A DNA stretch of 11,233 nucleotides from Pseudaeromonas sp041911695 (GTDB lineage Bacteria; Pseudomonadota; Gammaproteobacteria; Enterobacterales; Aeromonadaceae). The stretch lies in contig JAYROM010000140.1 of assembly GCA_041911695.1 (NCBI GenBank), forward strand, positions 1-11,233, read 5' to 3'. The notes below the pieces were generated by a model. It was not told the DNA's origin, ran no database searches, and was given only the letters and a program-made list of their open reading frames with translations. This document shows positions 1-6,671 of the stretch, one piece after another; positions within the stretch are counted from its first letter, which is position 1, and each line of letters starts with the position of its first letter. A program made the translations under genes and the position numbers.

Positions 1-774
1 AGTGGCGATTACCAGAAGCGCAACGAGACCAACGAACTGTTCATTCCGCCAGGACCACGTCTGGGCGACAAGGTGCTGGAGGTCCAGGGTCTGCGCAAGT
101 CCTATCACGATCGCGTGTTGATTGATGATCTGTCATTCGCCATTCCCAAGGGGGCGATCGTCGGCATTATCGGCCCGAACGGTGCCGGTAAGTCGACCCT
201 GTTCCGTCTGATCTCCGGCCAGGAGACCCCGGACAGCGGCAGCATCACCCTCGGTGATACCGTCACCCTGGCGTCGGTGGACCAGTTCCGCGACAAGATG
301 GATGACAAGAAGACGGTGTTTGAAGAGGTGGCCAACAGCCAGGACATCCTGCGCATCGGTAACTTCGAGATCCCAAGCCGTGCCTATATCGGTCGTTTCA
401 ACTTCAAGGGCTCCGACCAGCAGAAACGGGTCGGCGAACTCTCTGGGGGCGAGCGCGGCCGTCTGCATCTGGCCAAGCTGCTGCAGACCGGTGGCAACGT
501 GCTGCTGCTCGACGAACCGACCAATGATCTGGACGTCGAAACCCTGCGCGCGCTGGAAAACGCCCTGCTGGAGTTCCCGGGCTGTGCCATGGTTATCTCG
601 CATGACCGTTGGTTCCTCGACCGTATTGCCACCCACATCCTCGACTATCAGGATGAAGGCAAGATCGAATTCTTTGAAGGCAACTTCACCGAATACGAAG
701 AGTGGAAGAAGAAGACCTACGGCGCCGAGGCCATCCAGCCACACCGCGCCAAGTACAAACGCATCGCCAAGTAA
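1..774 (+). CDS. ettA: Energy-dependent translational throttle protein EttA (ABC-F ATPase), 3' part
   Basis: The frame is open from base 1, so the gene enters from the left; 257 residues are visible, against about 555 for the family as I recall it. EttA binds the ribosomal E site and gates entry into elongation according to ATP/ADP state. The visible part starts in the inter-domain linker and contains the whole second ABC domain: Walker A GPNGAGKST (bases about 175-201), signature LSGGERGRLHLAKL (about 439-480), Walker B LLLDEPTNDLD (about 502-534) and H-switch SHDRWFLD (about 598-621). The C-terminus ends KYKRIAK, as E. coli EttA does from memory. No transmembrane segments are visible, as expected for ABC-F. 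A GTG at 73 could look like a start but lies inside the linker. A long palindrome and a terminator follow. The near-identity to EttA in the motif regions makes other ABC-F members (Uup, YheS, YbiT) unlikely. Confidence 0.96.
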   Translation, partial: SGDYQKRNETNELFIPPGPRLGDKVLEVQGLRKSYHDRVLIDDLSFAIPKGAIVGIIGPNGAGKSTLFRLISGQETPDSGSITLGDTVTLASVDQFRDKMDDKKTVFEEVANSQDILRIGNFEIPSRAYIGRFNFKGSDQQKRVGELSGGERGRLHLAKLLQTGGNVLLLDEPTNDLDVETLRALENALLEFPGCAMVISHDRWFLDRIATHILDYQDEGKIEFFEGNFTEYEEWKKKTYGAEAIQPHRAKYKRIAK

Positions 775-789
775 CCGAGGCGTCTGACA

Positions 790-969
790 GGGCCCCCGCT
801 AGCGCGGCAATGCTTGGTCACTTAAGAGCAATGCAGGTCGGTTCCCTTTCACCAACACGCCGTCAACCCATCCTTGGGGGCTCGATGGCGGCATCCCTGC
901 CGCCAACGGTTGGTTAAAGGGGAACACGCCCTGCCTTATCTGATCAGCATTGCCCGCTAGCGCGGGGCC
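790..969. repeat. Long imperfect palindrome (interspersed-repeat-like element)
   Basis: The outer arms 791-814 and 946-969 are reverse complements of each other over 24 nt apart from two one-base offsets; both include GCTAGCG and GGCAATGCT. Pairing continues inward with interruptions: GCAGG (833-837) against CCTGC (931-935), and the stretch 841-856 (GTTCCC, TTT, ACCAAC) against 910-924 (GTTGGTT, AAA, GGGGAAC). The apex carries a perfect 7-bp hairpin GGCGGCA-TCCC-TGCCGCC (887-904). No open frame with coding character uses the element. It lies between the ettA stop and the ettA terminator. A CTGA occurs just outside each end (784-787 and 969-972) and might be a short target duplication, though four bases can match by chance. 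It resembles a palindromic multicopy intergenic repeat or MITE-like unit; copy number cannot be seen here. Confidence 0.7.
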
Positions 970-975
970 TGAAAA

Positions 976-1006
976 CGAAAAAGCCAGCTTCGCGCTGGCT
1001 TTTTCG
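976..1006 (+). terminator. Intrinsic terminator downstream of ettA
   Basis: A perfect 13-bp inverted repeat, CGAAAAAGCCAGC (976-988) with GCTGGCTTTTTCG (994-1006), surrounds the loop TTCGC and ends in a T5 run. The A-run on the other side makes it symmetrical, so it could also stop transcription from the right. It is the first terminator after ettA and probably ends that transcript through the palindromic element. Confidence 0.9.
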
Positions 1007-1247
1007 TGCTTCCGTGAGTGCCTCGGGTTAAGCCCACTCGGGTGAACAACACCTGTGGTTCAGGGTGTCCGCGGTACTGGCAGCGGTTCTGCTGTACCGG
1101 GCAACTTCAGCCGGGTTGGCCGGTTGCGTTGGAATCTGTGATATATAGTACGGCGTTGATGGCGAAATGTGCTTGCAAAGAAGGCATTAAAAATCGACCA
1201 TCACGCAATAAGTCTCCTTATTTCAGCAAAAACGAGCAATTATAACT
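1007..1247 (+). promoter_or_regulatory. Upstream region of the Lrp-family gene
   Basis: No credible gene lies here. The heptamer CTCGGGT occurs twice, 15 bp apart (1022-1028 and 1037-1043). An AT-rich stretch GATATATAGTA (1140-1150) contains -10-like hexamers (TATAGT 1144-1149), but no good -35 sits at the right distance, so a start site is not fixed. Lrp-family genes are often autoregulated, which makes this the expected operator area. The Shine-Dalgarno before 1248 is weak (ACGAG, about 1232-1236). A 75-codon open frame (1018-1245) fills most of the stretch but has no ribosome binding site or recognisable domain. Confidence 0.35.
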
Positions 1248-1733
1248 ATGTCACACACCATCAAGCTCGACCGTATCGATCGCAAGATCCTGGCCCTGAT
1301 GCAAAAGGACGCCCGGATCAGTAACCTGGACTTGGCAGACCAGGTCGGTCTCTCGCCCTCACCATGTTCCCGCCGTGTCAAAGCACTCGAAGAGATGGGC
1401 CTGATCAAGGCACATGTCACCCTGCTCGACCCGGAGGTACTCAACCTTAAACTCACCGCTTATATCCATGTCACCGTGGACAAACATACCCCACAACGCC
1501 TGCAGCACTTTAATGATGCCATCCTTGATATGCCCGAGGTGCTGGATTGCGCACTGATCACCGGCAACGATGCCGACTACCAGCTCACCGTCATGGTGCC
1601 GGACATGGAGCACTATCAACGCTTCCTGCTGGAAAAGCTGACCTGTATCGAAGGAGTCACCGGCGTGCGCTCGAGTTTCGTGTTACGTCAAATCAAGCAG
1701 CAGACCGCCCTGCCGCTCGACCACCTGGAATAA
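1248..1733 (+). CDS. Lrp/AsnC family transcriptional regulator
   Basis: This 161-residue protein has the size and two-domain layout of feast/famine regulators. An N-terminal winged helix-turn-helix spans about residues 7-53, including DRIDRKILALMQKDARIS, DLADQVGLS and a recognition-helix segment PSPCSRRVKALEEMGLI. A C-terminal RAM/ligand-binding domain follows at about 66-145, with VTVDKHTPQRL, the conserved MPEVLDCALITGNDADYQL and IEGVTGVRSSFVLRQIK. Family members bind amino acids or related effectors, form octamers and often control their own and adjacent genes. The SPxPC and LPL C-terminal pattern resembles the BkdR/DecR branch more than global Lrp, but the effector cannot be read from sequence. 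The ATG at 1248 gives the usual N-terminus. The next gene's ribosome binding site overlaps this stop codon, so the regulator is probably co-transcribed with the Nudix hydrolase. Confidence 0.9.
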   Translation: MSHTIKLDRIDRKILALMQKDARISNLDLADQVGLSPSPCSRRVKALEEMGLIKAHVTLLDPEVLNLKLTAYIHVTVDKHTPQRLQHFNDAILDMPEVLDCALITGNDADYQLTVMVPDMEHYQRFLLEKLTCIEGVTGVRSSFVLRQIKQQTALPLDHLE

Positions 1734-1742
1734 GGAGTTCGC

Positions 1743-2183
1743 ATGTCGCCTGCTGCGCATCCGCGAGTCGGCATCGGGGTGATTATTGTCAACGCGGCCG
1801 GACAGATCCTGCTTGGCCGCCGTCTGGGCAGTCACGCACCGGCCTGGTCGATCCCGGGTGGACATCTGGAAAATGGCGAGACCTTTGAGGCCTGCGCCAT
1901 ACGCGAGGTCCGCGAGGAGACCGGGCTGCAGATCGCCTCTCCACAACTGGTCGCCATCTGCAATGACCTGCCCACCTATGCGCAAAGTGGTCGCCACTAT
2001 ATCTCGCTGACCCTGCTGGCCTCGGCCCCTGTCGGGGTCGAGCCGGTATTGTGCGAGCCGGAGAAATGCGCCGGCTGGATCTGGTGTGACCCGCACCGGT
2101 TGCCCGAGCCCCACTTTGCCAGCAGCCGAATCGGGATCCAGAATTGGCTGGCCGGTCGCTATTACCAACCAGAAGCCGATTAA
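1743..2183 (+). CDS. Nudix hydrolase, NUDT15/MutT-like nucleotide diphosphatase
   Basis: This 146-residue protein is a single Nudix domain. The Nudix box is complete from G40 to L62 and fits GX5EX7REUXEEXGU: G40, E46, R54-E55, E58-E59, G61. The last glutamates bind the divalent metal that drives pyrophosphate-bond hydrolysis. Downstream, CEPEKCAGWIW (104-114) resembles the EPEKC-W-W stretch I recall from NUDT15-type (MTH2) enzymes, which hydrolyse nucleoside triphosphates. The substrate is therefore likely, but not certainly, a (d)NTP or modified nucleotide. The strong Shine-Dalgarno AAGGAG (1732-1737) is placed five bases before ATG 1743 and overlaps the stop codon of the Lrp-type gene, which fixes the start and indicates translational coupling or at least one transcript. 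The protein is predicted to be cytoplasmic; no signal peptide is seen. Confidence 0.9.
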   Translation: MSPAAHPRVGIGVIIVNAAGQILLGRRLGSHAPAWSIPGGHLENGETFEACAIREVREETGLQIASPQLVAICNDLPTYAQSGRHYISLTLLASAPVGVEPVLCEPEKCAGWIWCDPHRLPEPHFASSRIGIQNWLAGRYYQPEAD

Positions 2184-2207
2184 CTGGCCGCAATTGGCCC
2201 CAAAACC

Positions 2208-2216
2208 TGCTATGGT
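2208..2216 (+). promoter_or_regulatory. Possible extended -10 promoter of the lipoprotein gene
   Basis: TGCTATGGT fits the extended -10 pattern TGnTAtaaT with mismatches in the hexamer. No good -35 accompanies it. It would start transcription near 2223, about 30 nt before the chosen start at 2255, giving this gene a promoter separate from the Nudix gene 71 nt upstream. Confidence 0.28.
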
Positions 2217-2254
2217 AGTTCGGTTTTTTCGCCCTCACGATGACAGGAGCCGTC

Positions 2255-2818
2255 ATGCGTCATGCGTTAACCCTTTCCTTATTTTGCCTGGCATGGCTGT
2301 CCGGCTGCGCCAGCACCGTGGAGACCGCCAGCGCACCCGCCGAACCACAGCGCCACGCGACCGTGCAGATGACGGTGGTCGCCAGCACCTTGGCACATTG
2401 GCCCTACAATGCCCCTGTCACCTTCTTCCTGCCGGATGACCACCTGGTCAGTCAGGAGCAAGGCAAGCCCTGGCTGCCCCTGTTCAAGGATGCGCTGATC
2501 GCGCGTCTGCAAGCCCTCGGCCTCCAGCCGGCCACCAGCCAGGAACAGGCCAATGTCCTGGTTAGCCTCGGCGTGCTCGGAGATAAGGAACAGGCCAACA
2601 ATCCGCTGTTCGCCAGCCTGGGCATGGATCCGGGCGCCAATGGCGGGCGCAATGGCACGCTGGCGCTGATTCTGCGTGACCAGCAAAGCAATACCGTACT
2701 GTGGCGTGGTGCCTTGCAAGCCTCCAGCGATATGCCATTGACCGCCAAGGCCGCCCGCAGTCATGCTGCGCAGACCATGATCACCCAGTTAACCTATCGT
2801 CTGCCCGGCGCCCAGTAA
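2255..2818 (+). CDS. Putative outer-membrane lipoprotein, DUF4136-like
   Basis: The predicted protein has 187 residues when started at ATG 2255, which has AGGAG (2245-2249) five bases upstream. The ATG at 2240 lies before that site and is unlikely. The N-terminus MRHALTLSLFCLAWLSGC is a lipoprotein signal with lipobox LSGC, so cleavage and lipidation at C18 are expected. The +2 residue is alanine, not aspartate, which argues for outer-membrane sorting. The mature part contains KDALIARLQALGL, then SQEQANVLVSLGVLGD (95-110) and, after a Gly/Asn-rich loop, LALILRDQQSNTVLWRG (136-152). The order helix, ADVLV-like strand and LWRG strand recalls DUF4136-type lipoproteins, but the match is by eye only. 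The function is unknown. No cysteine other than C11 and C18 is present, so disulfides in the mature domain are unlikely. Confidence 0.75.
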   Translation: MRHALTLSLFCLAWLSGCASTVETASAPAEPQRHATVQMTVVASTLAHWPYNAPVTFFLPDDHLVSQEQGKPWLPLFKDALIARLQALGLQPATSQEQANVLVSLGVLGDKEQANNPLFASLGMDPGANGGRNGTLALILRDQQSNTVLWRGALQASSDMPLTAKAARSHAAQTMITQLTYRLPGAQ

Positions 2819-2884
2819 GCCATCTTGTCGGGGCAGCCCATTCGCGCGATGATGCCTGCCCCGAACGCTGAATGGATGTCGATC

Positions 2885-3544
2885 ATGCGCGCTGCCATCT
2901 CCCCCCTGACCTGTGCCGAATGGCAACAACAACTGGAATGCTGGCTGGAACAGCACCATAACGATGAAGATGGCGCCCATGACATCGCCCATTTCCGTCG
3001 TGTCTGGCAGACTGCGCGGCAGTTAAATGCCGCCGAAGGCCATGTTGGCGATGCGCTGGTTCTGCTCGCTGCCGCCTATTTGCACGATATCGTCAGCCTG
3101 CCCAAGAATCATCCCGAGCGACATCTCAGTTCACGGTTGGCCGCCCGTCAGGCCGCCAGCATTCTCGATGAATTAGGTTTTCCCGAGTCGCTGATCCCTG
3201 CCGTGTGTCATGCGATTGAAGCCCACAGTTTTTCCGCCAACTTGCCGGCCGAGAGTATCGAGGCCAAGCTGATCCAGGATGCCGATCGAATGGAATCCCT
3301 CGGCGCGATTGGCCTGGCCCGGGTGTTTTACACCTCTGGCCGCATACAGCGCTCACTGTTTGATCCGGTGGACCCATTGGCCAAACACCGACCATTGGAT
3401 GATCTGCAGTACGCCCTGGATCACTTCTTCGTCAAACTCTATAAGGTGGCCGATAGCATGCAGACCCACGCTGGCCGTGAGATGGCCCGCGCCCGGCGCG
3501 CAGTCCTAGCGCGTTATGTCGAGGATCTGCTGCAGGAGCTTTAA
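2885..3544 (+). CDS. HD domain phosphohydrolase, YedJ-like
   Basis: HD-superfamily hydrolases use a metal centre of His and Asp residues to cleave phosphate esters. Started at 2885 the protein has 219 residues, with H36 (AHDIAHF), H67-D68 (YLHDIVSLPKNHP) and D132 (IQDADRMESLGAIG), the expected H...HD...D set. Further stretches AVCHAIEAHSFSA, AIGLARVF, HRPLDDLQYALDHF and KLYKVADSMQT closely recall E. coli YedJ, whose substrate I do not know to be established. The open frame extends upstream to TTG 2825, with in-frame ATGs at 2849, 2852 and 2876. I prefer ATG 2885 because a weak GGATG (2874-2878) precedes it and the homologous region begins about here; 2876 is equally possible. The gene begins 66 nt after the lipoprotein stop and may share its transcript. 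A weak hairpin (3543-3558) follows the stop. Confidence 0.87.
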   Translation: MRAAISPLTCAEWQQQLECWLEQHHNDEDGAHDIAHFRRVWQTARQLNAAEGHVGDALVLLAAAYLHDIVSLPKNHPERHLSSRLAARQAASILDELGFPESLIPAVCHAIEAHSFSANLPAESIEAKLIQDADRMESLGAIGLARVFYTSGRIQRSLFDPVDPLAKHRPLDDLQYALDHFFVKLYKVADSMQTHAGREMARARRAVLARYVEDLLQEL

Positions 3545-3665
3545 GCGTCCCGGCGCTTTACTTGTGGTCAACAAAACAGCACAAGGTAACGCTTTCATCT
3601 CATTTTTCGCCCATCGCGCATGACATGCTCCCGCTATCCATTGATCCCGGTATAAGGAGGGGACG

Positions 3666-4856
3666 ATGCCAAGGCTGTCAGCATGGATGATGATAGGTTG
3701 TTTAACACTGGGGTTGACCACAGGCTGTGGCGGGTCAGGAAGTGGTAGCACGCCCAAGGCAACATCAACCCCCAGCGATCCCCAAGCCTCCACCGCCGCC
3801 CGAGCGGTGTTGGGTTATCTGGCGGATTTAACCAATGACGTCAGATCAGGGGTGCTCTCCGGGCAAAATACGGGGCATGGTAACCAGATCCTCAATACCA
3901 GCGGCACCGTCGGTTATGCCGTATTGATTGACCCACTCACCGCGCAGAGTGGTGAAACACCGGCCATCGTGGGGATCGATTATGAATATGACCGGATCTT
4001 CACGCCGGCACAGCTCACCGCGGCCAACAGCAAGCTGATTAGCCATTGGCAATCGGGCGGGCTCATCACTATCAACTGGAGTCCGAACAATCCCTGGTGG
4101 AATGATGAGAGTGATCTGGACAATAACCCGGGCTATGGCGATCTGACCCGCACCTATGGCGGCGATATGACCAACGTCAGCCTGCCTGGGCTTATCGACA
4201 GTAGTCAGGCCATCGCCACCGTCTGGCAACGCAAGCTAGACCGTATTGCCGATGCCCTGAGCGAACTACAGGATGCGGGCGTGGTTGTCTTGTGGCGCCC
4301 GATGCAGGAGATGAATGGCAACTGGTTCTGGTGGGGGATCAGCACTTCACCGCAAAGCTGCAGTGGCTATATCGCGGTCTGGAAAAACATGTATACCTAT
4401 TTCACCCAGACGCGGGGACTGCACAACCTGCTCTGGGTCTACTCGCCCAACCGAGGCCCCGTCGATAGCAGTGAAAGTGGTGGTATCAAACCGGTCGACT
4501 GGTGTTACCCGGGTGACCCCTATGTGGATGTGGTGGCTGGTACGCGTTATGACGATAGCCTGAGCATTGATGACTACCAGCGCTATCGCCAATTTGGCAA
4601 GCCACTGGGGATGGGCGAATATGGCCCCACCCTGAGCGGCAACGCCTCACTCAATGGCAGTTATGATGAACGCAATTACGCCACCGTCCTGGCACGCTAT
4701 CCGGCGATCGCCTACTGGGTCAGCTGGCATGACTGGCACAATGCGGACGGCACCCATGAGCATCAGGCGATTGTCAGCAATCAGCATGCGACGGAGTTGA
4801 TGCAGGACAGCCGCATCATCACGCGCAGCCAGGTCGACCCGGCCACCCATCCCTGA
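3666..4856 (+). CDS. GH26 glycoside hydrolase lipoprotein (probable endo-beta-1,4-mannanase)
   Basis: The 396-residue protein begins with a lipoprotein-like signal (MPRLSAWMMIGCLTLGLTTGC), probable acylation at C21, and a Gly/Ser/Thr-Pro linker to about residue 42. The lipobox TTGC is slightly atypical at -3. The catalytic domain (about 45-385) is a GH26 (beta/alpha)8 barrel by its motifs: TINWSPNNPWW (about 137-147), the acid/base region LWRPMQEMNGNWFWWG with E215, and the nucleophile region GMGEYGP with E318, followed by YWVSWHDWHN. GH26 enzymes are retaining and act mostly on beta-1,4-mannans, though some cleave beta-1,3-xylan or mixed-linked glucan. The residue before E215 is Gln where many mannanases have His. 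The strong AAGGAGG (3654-3660), five bases before ATG 3666, fixes the start. No transporter or carbohydrate regulator is adjacent. No separate carbohydrate-binding module is evident. Confidence 0.9.
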   Translation: MPRLSAWMMIGCLTLGLTTGCGGSGSGSTPKATSTPSDPQASTAARAVLGYLADLTNDVRSGVLSGQNTGHGNQILNTSGTVGYAVLIDPLTAQSGETPAIVGIDYEYDRIFTPAQLTAANSKLISHWQSGGLITINWSPNNPWWNDESDLDNNPGYGDLTRTYGGDMTNVSLPGLIDSSQAIATVWQRKLDRIADALSELQDAGVVVLWRPMQEMNGNWFWWGISTSPQSCSGYIAVWKNMYTYFTQTRGLHNLLWVYSPNRGPVDSSESGGIKPVDWCYPGDPYVDVVAGTRYDDSLSIDDYQRYRQFGKPLGMGEYGPTLSGNASLNGSYDERNYATVLARYPAIAYWVSWHDWHNADGTHEHQAIVSNQHATELMQDSRIITRSQVDPATHP

Positions 4857-4882
4857 CAGCTGGCCGATGATCGCGTACAACA

Positions 4883-4900
4883 AGGGGGCATCCGCCCCCT
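4883..4900 (-). terminator. GC-rich hairpin between the convergent GH26 and dusA genes
   Basis: A perfect 7-bp stem AGGGGGC (4883-4889) / GCCCCCT (4894-4900) with a four-base loop. On the minus strand it is followed by TTGTTGT, so it is a better intrinsic terminator for dusA than for the GH26 gene, where the tail is CATTCC. It may still slow transcription in both directions. A minor ACGC-CTTT-GCGT hairpin with TTT lies closer to the dusA stop. Confidence 0.6.
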
Positions 4901-4975
4901 CATTCCAACATGCCAACGTCCGACGCCCTTCGCGAGTCAGCGACCAACCGCCGCGCGGAAAACGCAAAGGCGTGC

Positions 4976-5959
4976 TTAGTCAACAGCGTCTTGGTGACTG
5001 ACCTTGGCCAACGCCTCAAGCAACACCGGCACACCAGCATCACGACGGCAGGCATTCTCACTCAAATAGCGGCGCCAGGCTCGCGCGCCAGGCACCCCCT
5101 GGAACAAGCCAAGCATATGCCGGGTAATATGTGCCAGATGATTACCCTTAGCCAGCTCCTGCTCAATGTACGGCACCATATCGAGCACGACCTGATGGCG
5201 CGAGGGCACCACATGGTCATCGTCATACAACAGGCGATCGACCTCAGCCAGCAGATAGGGGTTTTGGTACGCCTCGCGACCGACCATCACCCCATCCACA
5301 TGCTGCAAGTGGGTCTGGATATCCGCCATGGTCTGCACGCCGCCATTCAGCGAAATCGTTAACTGCGGATAATCCTGCTTGAGTTGATAGACCCGCGGAT
5401 AATCCAGCGGCGGGATCTCACGGTTCTCCTTCGGACTCAGGCCACTCAGCCACGCTTTGCGCGCATGTACGATAAAGGTATCGCACCCCGCAGCACTCAC
5501 CGTGTCAATAAAGGCGCGCAAAAACTCGTAGCTGTCCTGATCATCAATGCCGATACGGGTCTTGACCGTCACCGGTATCGATACCGCCGCCTGCATCGCG
5601 GCCACACACTCGGCCACCAGCGCCGCCTCGCCCATCAAGCAAGCACCGAAACGGCCGTTCTGCACCCGATCCGACGGGCAGCCGACATTGAGATTGATCT
5701 CGTCATAACCACGCTCGGCGGCTAAGCGCGCGCAGCGCGCCAGGGCGTCAGGATCACTGCCACCAAGTTGCAGCGCCAGTGGATGTTCTTCCTGGTGATA
5801 GGCCAGATAATCGCCCTTGCCATGCAGGATCGCCCCGGTGGTCACCATCTCGGTATAGAGCAGGGCATGCCGACTGATCCGCCGCAAAAAGTAACGACAG
5901 TGACGATCGGTCCAGTCGAGCATGGGCGCGACAGAAAAACGCAGAGCGGGGATTGACAT
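4976..5959 (-). CDS. dusA: tRNA-dihydrouridine(20/20a) synthase DusA
   Basis: This 327-residue flavoenzyme reduces uridine 20 and 20a in the tRNA D-loop using FMN and NADPH. The start MSIPALRFSVAPMLDWTDRHCRYF carries the APM(L/M)DWTDRH signature typical of DusA. The catalytic cysteine is C94 in NLNVGCPSDRVQNGRFGACL. FMN and substrate contacts are expected at K133 (TVKTRIG), H165 (IVHARKAW), N205-G207 (LNGG) and G227-R228 (MVGREAYQNP). The long NPY insertion and C-terminal helical tRNA-binding domain (about 240-327, with HITRHMLGLFQGVPGARAWRRYLS) match DusA rather than DusB or DusC. The length is normal for the family. It faces cheX divergently across about 240 bp and converges with the GH26 gene. 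The start lacks an evident strong Shine-Dalgarno. Confidence 0.96.
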   Translation of the reverse strand: MSIPALRFSVAPMLDWTDRHCRYFLRRISRHALLYTEMVTTGAILHGKGDYLAYHQEEHPLALQLGGSDPDALARCARLAAERGYDEINLNVGCPSDRVQNGRFGACLMGEAALVAECVAAMQAAVSIPVTVKTRIGIDDQDSYEFLRAFIDTVSAAGCDTFIVHARKAWLSGLSPKENREIPPLDYPRVYQLKQDYPQLTISLNGGVQTMADIQTHLQHVDGVMVGREAYQNPYLLAEVDRLLYDDDHVVPSRHQVVLDMVPYIEQELAKGNHLAHITRHMLGLFQGVPGARAWRRYLSENACRRDAGVPVLLEALAKVSHQDAVD

Positions 5960-6043
5960 AGAAAGCGTCCAGCGAGAAAAATCGACAAATTCTACCTGTA
6001 GCCTGCTCGTAACAAAAGTGTGAGGCGCTACAAGCGCCGCGCC

Positions 6044-6137
6044 GCAGAATGAATATTGTCACGGTTTGGCAGAATGCTATATGTTAGACTTTCACCTATA
6101 ACTAAAACTGAACGGTCTGCTGTTTGCAGCATTCTGC
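6044..6137. repeat. Three copies of GCAGAATG in the dusA-cheX divergent region
   Basis: GCAGAATG occurs at 6044-6051 and 6069-6076 in direct orientation, and inverted (CATTCTGC) at 6130-6137. The second and third copies extend to a perfect 10-bp inverted pair, GCAGAATGCT (6069-6078) and AGCATTCTGC (6128-6137). They flank an AT-rich stretch with the -10-like TATAAC (6097-6102). A compact hairpin GGCGCT-ACA-AGCGCC lies next to them at 6024-6038. These could be regulator sites for either flanking gene, or a long-looped hairpin in the cheX leader. Confidence 0.45.
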
Positions 6138-6197
6138 ATGTGACTGTACTTGCCTACCCCGTGCAGCAGTCTGACGGGGCTTGCTACGAGGATTAAA

Positions 6198-6659
6198 ATG
6201 CGCGCTGAATTCGTGAATCCTTTTCTTGTTTCACTCTTGCATGTCATGAGCACCATGGCCCAGGTCGACCTCAAGCCAGGTGCACCGCGCAAGAAAAATG
6301 ACGAACTGGCGCGAGGCGACGTCTCCGGGCTGATCGGGATGGTGGGCCCGCAAACCCGCGGCTCGTTCTCTATCACCTTCGACAAGACATTAGCGCTGGA
6401 AGTGATGCGTCGTATGTTGGGTGAAGCCCCAGCCACGATCAATGAAGAGGTCACCGACATGGTGGGTGAAATCACCAATATGGTAACCGGTGGCGCCAAG
6501 CGTATGCTGGCTGAAAAGGGCTATGACTTCGATATGGCGACCCCTGTGGTGGTCTCTGGCCCTAATCACACCATTTCCCACAAGACGGAAAGCACCAAGC
6601 TGCTGATGCCGTTCGAATGCGATTTCGGTCGTGCCACCATTGAAATCTGTTTTGAGTAA
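6198..6659 (+). CDS. cheX: Chemotaxis protein CheX (CheY-P phosphatase)
   Basis: This 153-residue protein is a CheC/CheX/FliY-family phosphatase that removes phosphate from the response regulator CheY and so resets flagellar switching. The N-terminus MRAEFVNPFLVSLLHVMSTM is a typical CheX opening. The active-site helix reads EVTDMVGEITNMVTGGAK, with the conserved pair E91 and N94. The single such helix and the length (T. maritima CheX is about 155 residues) distinguish it from CheC, which has two. The C-terminal MPFECDFGRATIEICFE matches gammaproteobacterial CheX from memory. An upstream in-frame ATG at 6150 exists, but GAGG (about 6188-6191) precedes ATG 6198 and homology starts there. No other chemotaxis genes are in the window. 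The protein should be cytoplasmic. A small membrane protein gene follows after 12 nt. Confidence 0.93.
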   Translation: MRAEFVNPFLVSLLHVMSTMAQVDLKPGAPRKKNDELARGDVSGLIGMVGPQTRGSFSITFDKTLALEVMRRMLGEAPATINEEVTDMVGEITNMVTGGAKRMLAEKGYDFDMATPVVVSGPNHTISHKTESTKLLMPFECDFGRATIEICFE

Positions 6660-6671
6660 GGTACGGGCCGG

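Noticed and set aside
133..744. Long minus-strand open frame antisense to ettA
   Set aside because: It lies wholly opposite conserved EttA motifs, and its protein shows no domain; a shadow of GC-rich coding sequence.
790..969. Integron attC site
   Set aside because: The palindrome lacks a convincing RYYYAAC/GTTRRRY core pair at its ends, and no integrase or cassette array is present.
1018..1245. 75-codon Cys-rich plus-strand frame between the ettA terminator and the Lrp-type gene
   Set aside because: GTG start directly after the terminator with no ribosome site, no recognisable domain, and it covers the expected promoter of the next gene.
4910..5362. 150-codon plus-strand frame opposite dusA
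   Set aside because: Antisense to the conserved C-terminal half of DusA; no signal of its own.
6066..6078. Possible sigma-54 promoter (TTGGCA followed by TGC) before cheX
   Set aside because: The GG and GC doublets are only about 7 bases apart instead of the required spacing of about 10 intervening bases.
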